Below, one piece after another: positions 44,401-53,052 of a stretch of 64,000 nt of DNA. The notes beneath the pieces are model-generated. The model was not told the origin of the DNA. It worked only from the letters and a program-made list of their open reading frames with translations, and did not search any database. The stretch lies in the NCBI GenBank assembly GCA_029948255.1, contig JALIZF010001818.1, forward strand, positions 620,001 to 684,000, read 5' to 3'. The position numbers and the translations under genes are program-made. This DNA comes from Telmatactis stephensoni. Lineage: Eukaryota; Cnidaria; Anthozoa; Actiniaria; Isophelliidae. Every line of letters starts with the position of its first letter. The first letter of the stretch is position 1.

Positions 44401-47400
44401 AATCCAACTTGATTGCCAGAGAAATGGTTTGTATCCGCACACATGTAAAAATGAAATTTCATTGTTTGAGAGCCTTACACCTATGTCGTCAACTTTTTGT
44501 TACTAAAGAATATCCTTAAGTGCCAAGCACATCGCGCAGGTTTCACTCTCTTAGTATTATGGTCTCTTGTTCATATACAGGGATTTCATGGCAGCCATGT
44601 TTGTGGACAAGTACAATAGAAAGTTTTTGAATAACAAAAGATTTCATTTCTCTTGGGAGAAAATCTCTATTGTTTTGACCACAAACATGTCTGTCGTGAA
44701 ATCCCTCTATTTGATGATCATATATATTTCATATATTCTTGATATTATCTTTATTTACATAACATTTAATTGGTATTTCAGCAATATGCAATGGCAAAGT
44801 TCATGTAAATGACACAGATACAACACTACCAAAGAGCAGATCAGTGCCGATCATGACAAACGGTATAAACACAAAATCAGACGTAGAACTATTAATAGCA
44901 AAAGAAGCCAAGATACGTGGTCTTAAACTAAGTGATATTGAAGCCAGTACAGGAGCAAGAGGCACTAATTCGGTCCTCAAAGACCTGGACGCTCTATCTC
45001 ACTTAGGCTCCAAGAAACTAAGTGAAGATCATAACTTTAATGAACTTGATAAAACACCTTCAGAAGGACATTCTAAAACTAAGGGAGGAGGGCATGGTCG
45101 TTCGGCGAGTTTTGCGTCGTATGGGGGGAAAGGTTCTTCTAAGATGAATGGTCGAGCTGGAGGGGCTCATGCGAAGGATGACGAGGATGAAGACGAGGAT
45201 TCTGATAGTGATTCCTTAAGTGTTTCTAGTAACTCTGTGAGTAACAGCAGGAAAAGTAGCAGGAGTAATTCACCAAAGGTTAGTTAACAAATAGAGTCCA
45301 TTTTCCGTGCGTCTGTACTCTAATAGACGCACAGATGACGTCATAATGTGTTGAGAACAAAAAAGTACGCCACGAGACGAAGTCAGGTGTCGTGACTGTT
45401 GTTCTCATCACATTTTGACGTCATCTGTGCATCGATTAGAGTACAGACCCATGGAAAAATGGAATCTATTTGTTTTATATAATATTCATCGAAATGTTTC
45501 AACCAATCAGAGCACGCGTAAGATTCAATGACGTCATCTATGCGTGTGTACTATAATCACACACGGTTTTCGACCAATCGGAGCGCTCGTAATATACCAA
45601 TTATTATATAATTAACAAATAGATTCCATTTGTCCGTGCGTCTGTATTCTAATAGATGCAGAGATGACGTCAAAATGTGGTGAATGCTGTTCTCGCCACA
45701 TTTTGACGTGTTCCGTGCATTAAATTAGAGTACAGATCCACAGAAAGATGGAATCTATTTATCTTATATAATATTCATGGAAATATTTAAACCAGTCAGA
45801 GTGGACCTAAGATTCAATGACGTCATCTATGCGTGTGTACTGTAATCACACATGGTTCTCGACCAATGAGAGCGCGCGTAAAATACCAATTATTATATAT
45901 GAGGCAGTTAACGGTCGGTTTTACATCAGATAAAACTAAAATTCGTTGTTATTGTTTCAGCAATTCCTGTAAAGTCGTGCTATGCAGTTTTCTCGTTTAC
46001 CTTAATCTCTTGATAAAATTCGGGGTGTTTTTTTTTGACTTTTTGTTGTATTTGTTAGGGTCATGATACTAAAGATAATGTTCTTAGTTTGCTGAATCAG
46101 CTGAAGGAAGAAAAATCTTTGAGGTAACAAAATTGAAAGTTGTAAATGTAAAAGTTGTATCCTTTAGAACAAACCCATACTAACTGTTGTCTATTGCGTT
46201 CAGGCGTCGAGCCGAGAGTATGGTTGTTATACTTGAAAACGATATCAAGCGAGTCAAAGTAGAACTACAGACATCTCGCCAGTGTGAGCATGAACTGAGG
46301 TCTAACATGCATAGTCTAATGGCCAATGAAAGATCTGCCAAGATAGAACTACAGCAGCTCAAGTCTGAAAACGACTCACTGCAACAAAAGTAAGCAATCG
46401 TAAATATGATGGCATTTGGGAACAACTAGTTAACAAATAGATTCCATTTTTCCGTGCGTCTGTACTCTAATAGATGCACAGATGACGTCCAAATGTGGTG
46501 AGAACAAAAAAGTACGCCACGAGACGAAGTCGAGTGGCGTGACTGTTGTTCTCGCCACATTTTGACGTCTTCTGTGCATCGATTAGAGTACAGACGCACA
46601 GAAAAATGGAATCTATCTGTTTTATATAATATTTATCGAAACATTCCAACCAATCAGAGCGCGCGTAAGATTCGATGACGCCATCTATGTGTGTGTACTC
46701 TAATCACACATGGTTGTTCGACCAATCAGAGCGCGCGTAATATGTCAATTATTATATAAATAGCTTTAGCTTCACGTACACGAGAAACGGCAGATGGTAA
46801 AGAGGATCACGCGCTATTTTCGCGCCTGGCGTTGCACTTTTGGAACGTAAACGTTAGGGTGACGTTTCGAGTTTACGGCAGACGCGAAACGACACACTTC
46901 ACTTCAAGTTTACACGTTTAAAGCATAAAAATGTAGGTCAAGTGATCCTCTCTGACGTCTGCCGTTTCCCGTTTACATGAAGCTTAAGCTCACTAGTAAA
47001 ACCCCATTTACGCGATAACCTTGTTATGACACTGTACCCCTAATCTTGACACGCGCACCGTTTATTTTTGGCACCAGTAATTTTTATCGTTCTACTACAG
47101 GTATAGAAAAGTCTTTTTTTAACTCGTGGATTGCAAATCCATATTGGTCTTTTGTTTAAAGGTTCCAATTTAGAACCACAGTACCAACAAAGTAGATTTC
47201 GTTTGAATGTGAAAACGGTACGGTCACGGCACGGTTACGGCATTCCTGTCGAGCCTTTTTATAGACAACACGGCACTGACACGGACACGGCGGTCCTTCT
47301 CACACTCATACGCAATCTGTTCTAATTGGTGCGCGTTTCATTTTCCTCTTTATTTTTGTTCAGTTTCGTATCCTGTCTTTTCCGATTACGATTTACGATT

Positions 47401-48105
47401 GAATTATTTGAACTTCTCCCTAGGATCCAGACTTTGAACAATAACAGACAGCAAGACCGTAACAGTATTTCTTCTCTTGAGCGTAAGCTGAAAACGGAAC
47501 GCGACTCACGTTTGCTGGCCGAGAACCAACTACGCGAGGAACGTAAGAAACAAAAGGCAGAATGTGCGACTCAAAAACAACGCGAGGACACGAAAAACTG
47601 CCACGACGCTTGTATCTCATTGAGAGAGGAAATGGAAGAAGAAACGCGTCAGTTACGTATGTTACTCACGGAAAAGGACGAAGAACTTAAACGTTTAGAC
47701 CTTGAAGCGGAATCACTCAGGCAGAAAACTAAAGAAGCAGAGAGTCAGCAGTTGAAAAAGGAGACTGAGATCCTTATGAGTGCGTTGACTGCCATGCAAG
47801 GCAAAAACACTCACTTGGAAAACAGTCTTAGCTCTGAAACCCGGCTCAAGCTCGATCTGTTCTCTGCTCTTGGCGAAACTCGCCGTCAGTTGGAGATAGC
47901 TCAGAGTAAGGTTACCAGCAAGGAACGTGATATCATCACTTTGAAGGCCAAGATAGCTGAGGTTATGGCCCTCATGCCTGCTAACACCTACGCCGATACT
48001 GTACCGTGTTTTACCTCGTCTCATGGCGCTCTTGATCTCAACAGCACCCTGGACCCCAGTGCTCCATGTTATGTTCCCAACAAGAAGTCCAACGGCTTGC
48101 TTTAG
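35424..48105 (+). CDS. MACO1: Macoilin (ten exons, complete)
   Basis: Exons 35424-35503, 35614-35755, 35927-36053, 36261-36390, 41733-41799, 42953-43067, 44782-45278, 46059-46123, 46204-46389 and 47424-48105 give 696 residues; human macoilin (TMEM57) has 664. The N-terminus MKRRTIDPSKLRRPVKRSRI, hydrophobic segments near residues 28-48, 75-97, 98-112 and 120-136, and the WLFFAASTYVWVQFVWHT and CRPFAAHCIGYPVVTLGYG blocks follow vertebrate macoilin closely. Exon 7 encodes a divergent, disordered Ser/Lys-rich linker with acidic KDDEDEDEDSDSDS. Exons 9-10 encode the long coiled coil (about 410-640), with the conserved ETRLKLDLFSALGETRRQLE near its end. Macoilin is an ER and nuclear-membrane protein required for neuronal excitability in worms. 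The exon 1 donor (GTTAAA) is weak. Introns 4, 5, 6 and 7 carry repeats, including one starting about 4 bases after exon 7. Confidence 0.95.
38206..38347. mobile_element. Foldback element in macoilin intron 4
   Basis: ATAGACCTTTTCTAAGATAG and CTATCTCAGAAAAGGCCTAT are inverted ends; GCATTCTGGTCTAG / CTAGACCAGAATGC and TTCAGTACAAAC / GTTTGTACTGAA pair inside. A tRNA-like segment follows directly. Confidence 0.85.
38342..38412 (+). repeat. tRNA-Thr-like pseudogene or SINE head
   Basis: GGTTGAGTCGAAAGAGTGTTG resembles a D-arm/A box, TTGAACTTGTAATCC resembles an anticodon arm with TGT, and TTTGAGTTCCACTC resembles the T arm/B box. The acceptor ends do not pair and no CCA-adjacent discriminator structure is clear, so a working tRNA is unlikely. 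It starts at the edge of a foldback element. Confidence 0.4.
38960..39960. repeat. About 77-bp tandem repeat (minisatellite) in macoilin intron 4
   Basis: About 13 copies of a unit containing AAACTTCATGATCTTAGAA, ACCATATCTGTGTACTGTGC, TATAGATATG, then GATCAAGGTTTGCATGGGCC. Some copies carry the insertion CATCCATGGGTC, and copies with GGTTGATC or GTGTGATC form higher-order variants. The CATATC...GATATG core is itself palindromic. Confidence 0.95.
40002..40495. mobile_element. Possible foldback element with two internal hairpins
   Basis: AAATATAGAGGGTAT at the left and ATATCCTCTATATAT at the right are inverted. Inside are GATATCATCACATGTGATG palindromes (40030-40125) and a long hairpin (40377-40482) whose arms are ATATGGAGTTTATCTTTGAA / TCGAAGATAAACTCCATAT. 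It also carries CCAATCAGAGCGC. No ORF recognised. Confidence 0.6.
41345..41517. mobile_element. AATTGAAGGGTT-family MITE copy 2
   Basis: AATTGAAGGGTTCCCTATGA and CACCCTTCAATT are the ends; the inner CTAAGTGACTTTT / AAAAGTCACTTAG pair is longer than in copy 1 (22555-22712). In macoilin intron 4. Confidence 0.8.
41546..41690. mobile_element. CACGGCACGG-family MITE copy 5
   Basis: AGAGTAGATTTTGTATGAGT at the left; right end degraded. The body GTTTTTATAGACAACACGGC is well preserved. It ends about 43 bases before macoilin exon 5. Confidence 0.7.
41854..42824. mobile_element. Outer foldback element split by a younger insertion
   Basis: GGTTACTACTTCATGTATGA (left) is inverted as TCATACATGAAGAAGTAACC (right), and CAAGTTACAC / GTGTAACTTG pair inside the left part. 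The two halves are separated by the TTAA element at 41953-42800, so this older foldback was the target. In macoilin intron 5. Confidence 0.75.
41953..42800. mobile_element. piggyBac-like non-autonomous element, 848 bp, TTAA to TTAA
   Basis: TTAAGGGTGTACTGACATAT at the left and ATATGTCAGTACACCCTTAA at the right are perfect 20-base inverted ends including TTAA. The interior has no transposase. It includes GCGCGCGCG and a (TTA)n run with ATAAATGTATG around 42478-42512. The perfect ends suggest fairly recent movement. Confidence 0.85.
44579..44706. mobile_element. Foldback element in macoilin intron 6
   Basis: AGGGATTTCATGGCAGCCATG and CATGTCTGTCGTGAAATCCCT are inverted ends, with ACAATAGAAA / TCTATTGTTTTGACCACAAA continuing. 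It ends about 75 bases before exon 7. Confidence 0.85.
45282..45609. mobile_element. TTAACAAATAG repeat, copy 1
   Basis: Starts AGTTAACAAATAG about 4 bases after the exon 7 donor. Order of words: CCGTGCGTCTGTACTCTAAT, GATGACGTCATAATGTG, GACGAAGTC, CACATTTTGACGTCATC, AACCAATCAGAGC, TACCAATTATTATAT. About 328 bp, with inner palindromes and two full TGACGTCA sites. Confidence 0.85.
45611..45900. mobile_element. TTAACAAATAG repeat, copy 2
   Basis: Direct neighbour of copy 1, same orientation, shorter (the GTACGCCACGAGACGAAGTC segment is missing). Ends TACCAATTATTATATAT. Confidence 0.85.
46427..46758. mobile_element. TTAACAAATAG repeat, copy 3
   Basis: Starts 38 bases after macoilin exon 9, same orientation as copies 1 and 2, full length, with AACCAATCAGAGCGCGCGTA at the end. 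It is very similar to copy 1. Confidence 0.85.
47191..47324. mobile_element. CACGGCACGG-family MITE copy 6
   Basis: AGTAGATTTCGTTTGAATGT at the left and CATACGCAATCTGTTCTA at the right, body GGTCACGGCACGGTTACGGC and GTTTTTATAGACAACACGG-like. It ends 100 bases before macoilin exon 10. Confidence 0.8.
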
Positions 48106-48508
48106 CTACTCGTATTTAAGTTGTTGTATTCGCTGAGACCTGTATTTGTAAATGTACGTCAACTGCCGTTAAGCTAATTTATTATCTGATAACGTGGTAT
48201 GTTCGAGTAGTTAGTTGCAAGTCATGATGGGTAGTTTGTCACCACACAATCCCTTGCTGGTTTATGTATGCAGGGCATGACGGGATTGGTTTCATCATCG
48301 CCAAGCATTGTGGGTATGATGTTGGTATCACTGTTCTAAAGCATGATGGGATAGGTTTCATTACAAAGCATGATGGGTTTATTTGGTATCATCGTAAGGC
48401 ATTATGGGTTTGTTCAAAAGCGCGTTAACGCTATCCCAGATTAACCCAAAGGTTTTTTGTAGATTTAGTACTTGGTTTCGCATTAACCCGCTTTCAAACA
48501 ACTGAGCC

Positions 48509-48770
48509 CGTCCTCGGAGACACAGGGCGTCAGGGAGGGGGGAGGGGAGGGGGAAAGGAAAGAGGGGAAAAGGACGCCCTGGGCATTTGACTACCCCTAA
48601 CTTGTCTTGAAACCAACTCCGTAACTTTGTTTACGTTAGGCCATCTAATTGGATTAATTTTGGCCTCAAGACAAGTTAGGGGTAGTCAAAAGCCCAGGGC
48701 GTCCTTTTCCACTCTTCCCTTTCCCTTCGCTCCCCTCCCCCCTCCCTGACACCCTGGGTCTCCGAGGACG
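48509..48770. mobile_element. Foldback element in probable macoilin 3' UTR
   Basis: CGTCCTCGGAGACACAGGG / CCCTGGGTCTCCGAGGACG, GGACGCCCTGGGC / GCCCAGGGCGTCC and GACTACCCCTAACTTGTCTT / AAGACAAGTTAGGGGTAGTC pair. Arms of about 110 bases, partly G-run versus C-run. Confidence 0.85.
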
Positions 48771-49509
48771 AACTGAGCCTAGCATTTTGAGATAGCTTTG
48801 AATTTCACAAGACATGGTGAGTCTTTCCCTAAACCAGGTAATATTACACGGTTTGTTCATTGGTTTCACCACAAAGATGATGGGTAGGGTTTGGTCCCAG
48901 GTATGTTGGGTCATTAAAATAAGCTTGGCATGATGGGATTCCATTTGGTGGCATTCGCAATTCATCGTGGTACAATGGTTATTGGTAAAAAAGTGGGTTA
49001 TTCATTCCATTTGTAGTTCACAAAGTTTTATAGTGCATTAGGCAGTTATTCTTTGTTAGTTAGTTGATTTATTGTTCGATACACTTGGTACCAAAGTTTA
49101 GTACTATTGTGGAGGCCACGACTACACTCTTTCACTATTTTCTTACCCTGATGTGAACTCACTTTCCCTTCCACAATTCAATGCATTACGTGTTTTTACT
49201 TCATTTCACCCTTCCATTTTCTCGTTCATTCTCCCATTTCCATCTTCAGCCCATTTAGAATTGCAATTGGTATTGTTCCCATTCTGTATTCACGTTCTGC
49301 TCCATTTATCTTCACTTACCTTCGTTCTCTATTCACCTTTTAATATTCCCTCATTGCTGTTTCCATTTACCATATGTCTTTCCCATTTTCTCCTCTACTA
49401 ATTTATCCTCACATTTTCTCGTTCTCCACGTTGTAATTAATTGTTTAATTAATTGTTGGTCTCAGCGATGTTTAAGCATTCAGTGAGGAGCGCAAGAGCC
49501 TTGACTATC

Positions 49510-49515
49510 AATAAA
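49510..49515 (+). promoter_or_regulatory. Candidate macoilin polyadenylation signal
   Basis: AATAAA about 1.4 kb after the macoilin stop; a second AATAAA is near 49557. No earlier plus-strand AATAAA was noticed, but the scan was by eye. Confidence 0.4.
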
Positions 49516-49744
49516 AGTATACAGTTGTAAAAGGAGAGAGTGACGAAACTAGTTTAATAAATTATGCTGTAAACTATTATTTGTCTCATTGGTATTCCAT
49601 CCAGCCATCTATTCATCTATACAGTACCCTGTGCAGTGTTCGGCTTGCATGTCCGGCCGAGTACGCCATAATATGCATTTTTTTGTCCGTCATAAAGTAC
49701 AGACATTTCAACAGCGCATGCTCAGAAGAGTCGAAAGCCCTATG

Positions 49745-49834
49745 AGTGAACGCCAATGTCGTTCCCAGAACCCTATTCCCTCTTACGCATGCGTAAGAGG
49801 GTTTGGGGTTCTGGGAACGAGATTGAGTGAACGC
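49745..49834. repeat. 90-bp hairpin
   Basis: TCGTTCCCAGAACCC / GGGTTCTGGGAACGA-type arms around a perfect CCCTCTTACGCATGCGTAAG inner palindrome. Outer GTGAACG words also match. Related in its ends to 9213-9282. Confidence 0.8.
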
Positions 49835-50223
49835 TCAAAGGAGAGCCTGATCTTTTTTTTTCACATCCTCGATATTGCCAACGAGCGAGGGAAGAAACCT
49901 TGCTCATTGCTCCTCGAAGGAAACGATAATGCTCCTAGCTAACTCGTTACTGGTCACTATAGCCTGGTTTAAATCGGCCTCGGTTTCCATATTAATGATT
50001 ACCATCCATTTATTTGCCATATCGTAGCCTGCGTCAAGTCCGGATGTGACGCAGGCTACCATTTCGTGGCTTTCAACACTTTTCACTTTAATTAAAGTTG
50101 CCCGACGCACGATATGCAACTTTTCCTGTACTCTTCTGTGTTGCAAGATGTGTTTGGGGTTTGCGTTCTTTGTATTCCTAGGTATTATTAAAGTCCTTTG
50201 TTACATTTGGCTAATGTTTTATC

Positions 50224-50480
50224 AGGCTCGTAACATGGTATATTTTCGTCTCACTGATTCCGGGTTTTTACGGAAATTTTGATTCCTGAGCCCATATTTT
50301 TAGAAATTTTTGATCCATCACCTTGGTGCAAAAAACTGAGCTGATCCCTGATCCTGACCCAATGCAATGTCCCTGATCCTCGATCCCGCCCATTTGATCC
50401 CTGAGCCCTGGCCTCTGATCTCTGATCCTGGCCATAACTTGGAGCTTGATCCCTGATCCCATATACCATGTTACGAGCCT
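50224..50480. mobile_element. Element with AGGCTCGTAACATGGTATA ends and internal TGATCC repeats
   Basis: AGGCTCGTAACATGGTATA (left) and TATACCATGTTACGAGCCT (right) are exact inverted ends. The inside is a run of TGATCCCTGATCC-type words, unlike the other foldbacks. About 257 bp. Confidence 0.8.
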
Positions 50481-50687
50481 GTTTTATTGTCTTAATTCAT
50501 GTCTCAAGTGCTCTACAACACTAAGATATTCAAGAACCCCTTTTCTGCAATACTGTGGGTAACAGCTAGTGCGTTGAACCGTGTGATTGATCCACAATGT
50601 GATCCACAATGTGATCCACAATGTTGCCCGCAACTTTGCAGCAGACCGTATGTCCAGGATAAAGATCGAGTTCTACCGTCTAAAAGA

Positions 50688-50908
50688 TAATAGTCCCCTT
50701 CACAGTTCTCTGCGCCATCTTGAAAGGTAGCCATGCCTTTGCGTCGAAGCGAGACGAACGGTGAGCTTGCAATGATAGAGACCTGTGAATAATTGTCTTA
50801 GGTGTTAAAAAGGTATCTATCATTGCACGCTCACCGTTCGACTCGCTTCAATGCAACGGCATGGCTACCTTTCAAGATGGCGCAGGGAACTATGAAGGGG
50901 ACTATTGG
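50688..50908. mobile_element. Foldback element
   Basis: AATAGTCCCCTTCACAGTTC / GAACTATGAAGGGGACTATT and GCGCCATCTTGAAAGGTAGC / GCTACCTTTCAAGATGGCGC pair, followed by GAACGGTGAGCTTGCAATGA / TCATTGCACGCTCACCGTTC. Both arms carry the YY1-like core AAGATGGCG. Confidence 0.85.
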
Positions 50909-51933
50909 CCGACTCTTGAAAAAAATACAACTGAAAGCTGCTATAGGTATTTTTTTATCCTGCCTATGGGCTCTATGATATGGGGTGAGAACCCGGCCAG
51001 AGGCACTGACACAGATGTCGATATGACGATATCGCTTTCGCTCTTTTCGACTTTGACTCATGGTGGCTATAGGCGTTCGCCCGCATACATGGATTATTAG
51101 GGAGCGTTCCTTTCCAAGTCATTTGGTCATCAAATATACGGCGTTATACATCATTTAATCGAAAAATAGCTACTCAAGCTATAACCAAAGATGAAAGTTT
51201 GACGCGGACAAGATGTGGTCGAAATTGGAGTTCCCATAGCAACGAAATGATGTCTTATCACCATCCGTTTCGAGTACAGACTCATTTCTTAAGAGCTTGG
51301 AGATTTTGCAGTTATCGTTTTATAGGATTTCTTCCTTACATAGATATCTCAATGTTTAGAAATTATGGAAAAATTCTCCCAAATTGAGAAGCATCTAAAA
51401 ACAAAAATGTTGTTGTTACCTATGTAATTTATATTGCATCTCGTAAAATTTTAATTTCGGAACAATGGGTTGTGAAGCTGTGCGCATAGACGAGCCAGCA
51501 GTCGATATTTACCTGCTGGTCCCTGAGACTCGCGCGAAAGGAGCTACTGGTGAGTCCCATGCAGGGGATAGCCGGTAAAGTAGTGTATGCTTTCCGCCAG
51601 CTAGTATATATAGTATGTATAACTTTCTATTTTAATCCACTGAGTTTTTATCCACTGTAGATTTTGTCTGTAGGAGCTATAGGCGCGCGCGTTCTGTTTC
51701 CGTGAATAAGAGTTCCAAGTGTTTCGATTCTAATTTGTTGTTATTATGCTAAGTCATTGTTAAGTAGTGTTTTCTTTATTTCATTTATTAATTTCACACC
51801 AAGAAGGCAACTGAGTGCAAACAAACAAAATACCAAAAATATTTCCAAAATATGATATTTGTTGAAATTTTCACTTCGAGGTGGCCTCATTATGAAAACA
51901 AAAGAACTGGAGCCAATCTGTTAATATACTTTA

Positions 51934-52356
51934 AGGCGGTGTTATTACACGAGACGATTTTTAACGACGATTTTCAGCGCAACGGCGTTGCGCTAAAAAT
52001 CGTTCCGTGTAACATGGCACTTGGGACGATTTTCCATGCAATTTTCAATGCGGCAACGCGTTGCGAGTTTTTGAATCCAAGTCAAAAACTCGCAACGCAA
52101 AATGACGAATTTCACTCAAGTTGTGTTGTGTAACATGTCCAACGACGATTTTTAGCGCAATACCTTCCCAGAATTCCATTTGTTTTTACCCTGAAATCGA
52201 GGCTACGATCGTTGCGCGACAAATCGTCCCGTGTAACATGCTCGTTGCTGTCTCATTTCGAATCACAGTTGCGCTAAAAGTTGTCTCGTGTAACATGTAT
52301 TGCAAGTTATTGCAGCGGAAAATCGTCGTTAAAAATCGTCTCGTGTAACAACGCCT
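51934..52356. mobile_element. TTACACG-group foldback element G (word AACGATTTT)
   Basis: TTA flanks. AGGCGGTGTTATTACACGAG and CTCGTGTAACAACGCCT pair. AACGATTTT / AAAATCGTT and GTTGCGC words recur, and CGTGTAACATG occurs four times inside. It shares its right TTA with element H. Plus-strand open frames inside are repeat artefacts. Confidence 0.85.
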
Positions 52357-52359
52357 TTA

Positions 52360-52590
52360 AGGTGATGTTACACGGATCGCAACATCGATTTTCCTCGCAA
52401 CACTTGGTCAAATTGATAATTTGCGTTAAAAGTTCAGTTTCAAATTCATATCAAACATTTGCAATTTGTTCACTAAGCAAAAATATCGTTAAAAATAGTT
52501 GCGTTTTGTACTTTCCACGGCATAAACTTTACGGGTAACATTTATTGCGCGGAAAATCGTTGTTGCGAATCGACCCGTGTAACATCACCT
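52360..52590. mobile_element. TTACACG-group foldback element H (word GCAACATCGATTTTCC)
   Basis: AGGTGATGTTACACGG and CCGTGTAACATCACCT are perfect inverted ends. Inner GATCGCAACATCGATTTTCC faces GGAAAATCGTTGTTGCGAATC. Left TTA is shared with element G; the right flank is GTA. Confidence 0.85.
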
Positions 52591-52912
52591 GTACTGTGCT
52601 GAGAAGGGATTTGCTGTTCGTGTTTGTTTTTGTTACTGTGGCAACAGCGAAGCCGTAAAACATCGAGCAAAGTAGTTCATTTCGATGAAAAAAGTGAACA
52701 ATCCAAAATTATTTACATCTCTAACTCCACTATATTTTTGAACTTATGAATTATTACTTAATTATTATTTCAATCATTAGGTTAAGACTGAGGCAAAATA
52801 ACTCACTGATGCAACTGTAATATTATAACCAGCAAATTTCGCTGTAATACGAAGAAGACTGTGGTTGGCCAATGAACACTAAACTGAAATGCTTCGCATT
52901 TGGCACGCTTTA

Positions 52913-53052
52913 AAGGCCTATTCCGGGCCCTAAAATCGCCCAAAATCGCCCTAAGTTTTGAGCATCTTTTGGGATAATTTTGCTTAAATCGCCTAAAATC
53001 GCCTACGATCGCCCAAAATTACGGTGATTTTAGGACCCGGAGTATAGGCCTC
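52913..53052. mobile_element. TTACACG-group-like foldback element L (word AAAATCGCC)
   Basis: Flanked by TTA. AAAGGCCTATTCCGGGCCCT (left) faces GGACCCGGAGTATAGGCC (right). AAAATCGCC is repeated about six times inside. The tip lacks TTACACG, but the self-word layout is the same. Confidence 0.7.

Noticed and set aside
51464..51548. Short ATG frame MGCEAVRIDEPAVD ending at a GTGAGT
   Set aside because: Part of it is a CCAGCAG..CTGCTGG palindrome, and no downstream exon was recognised.
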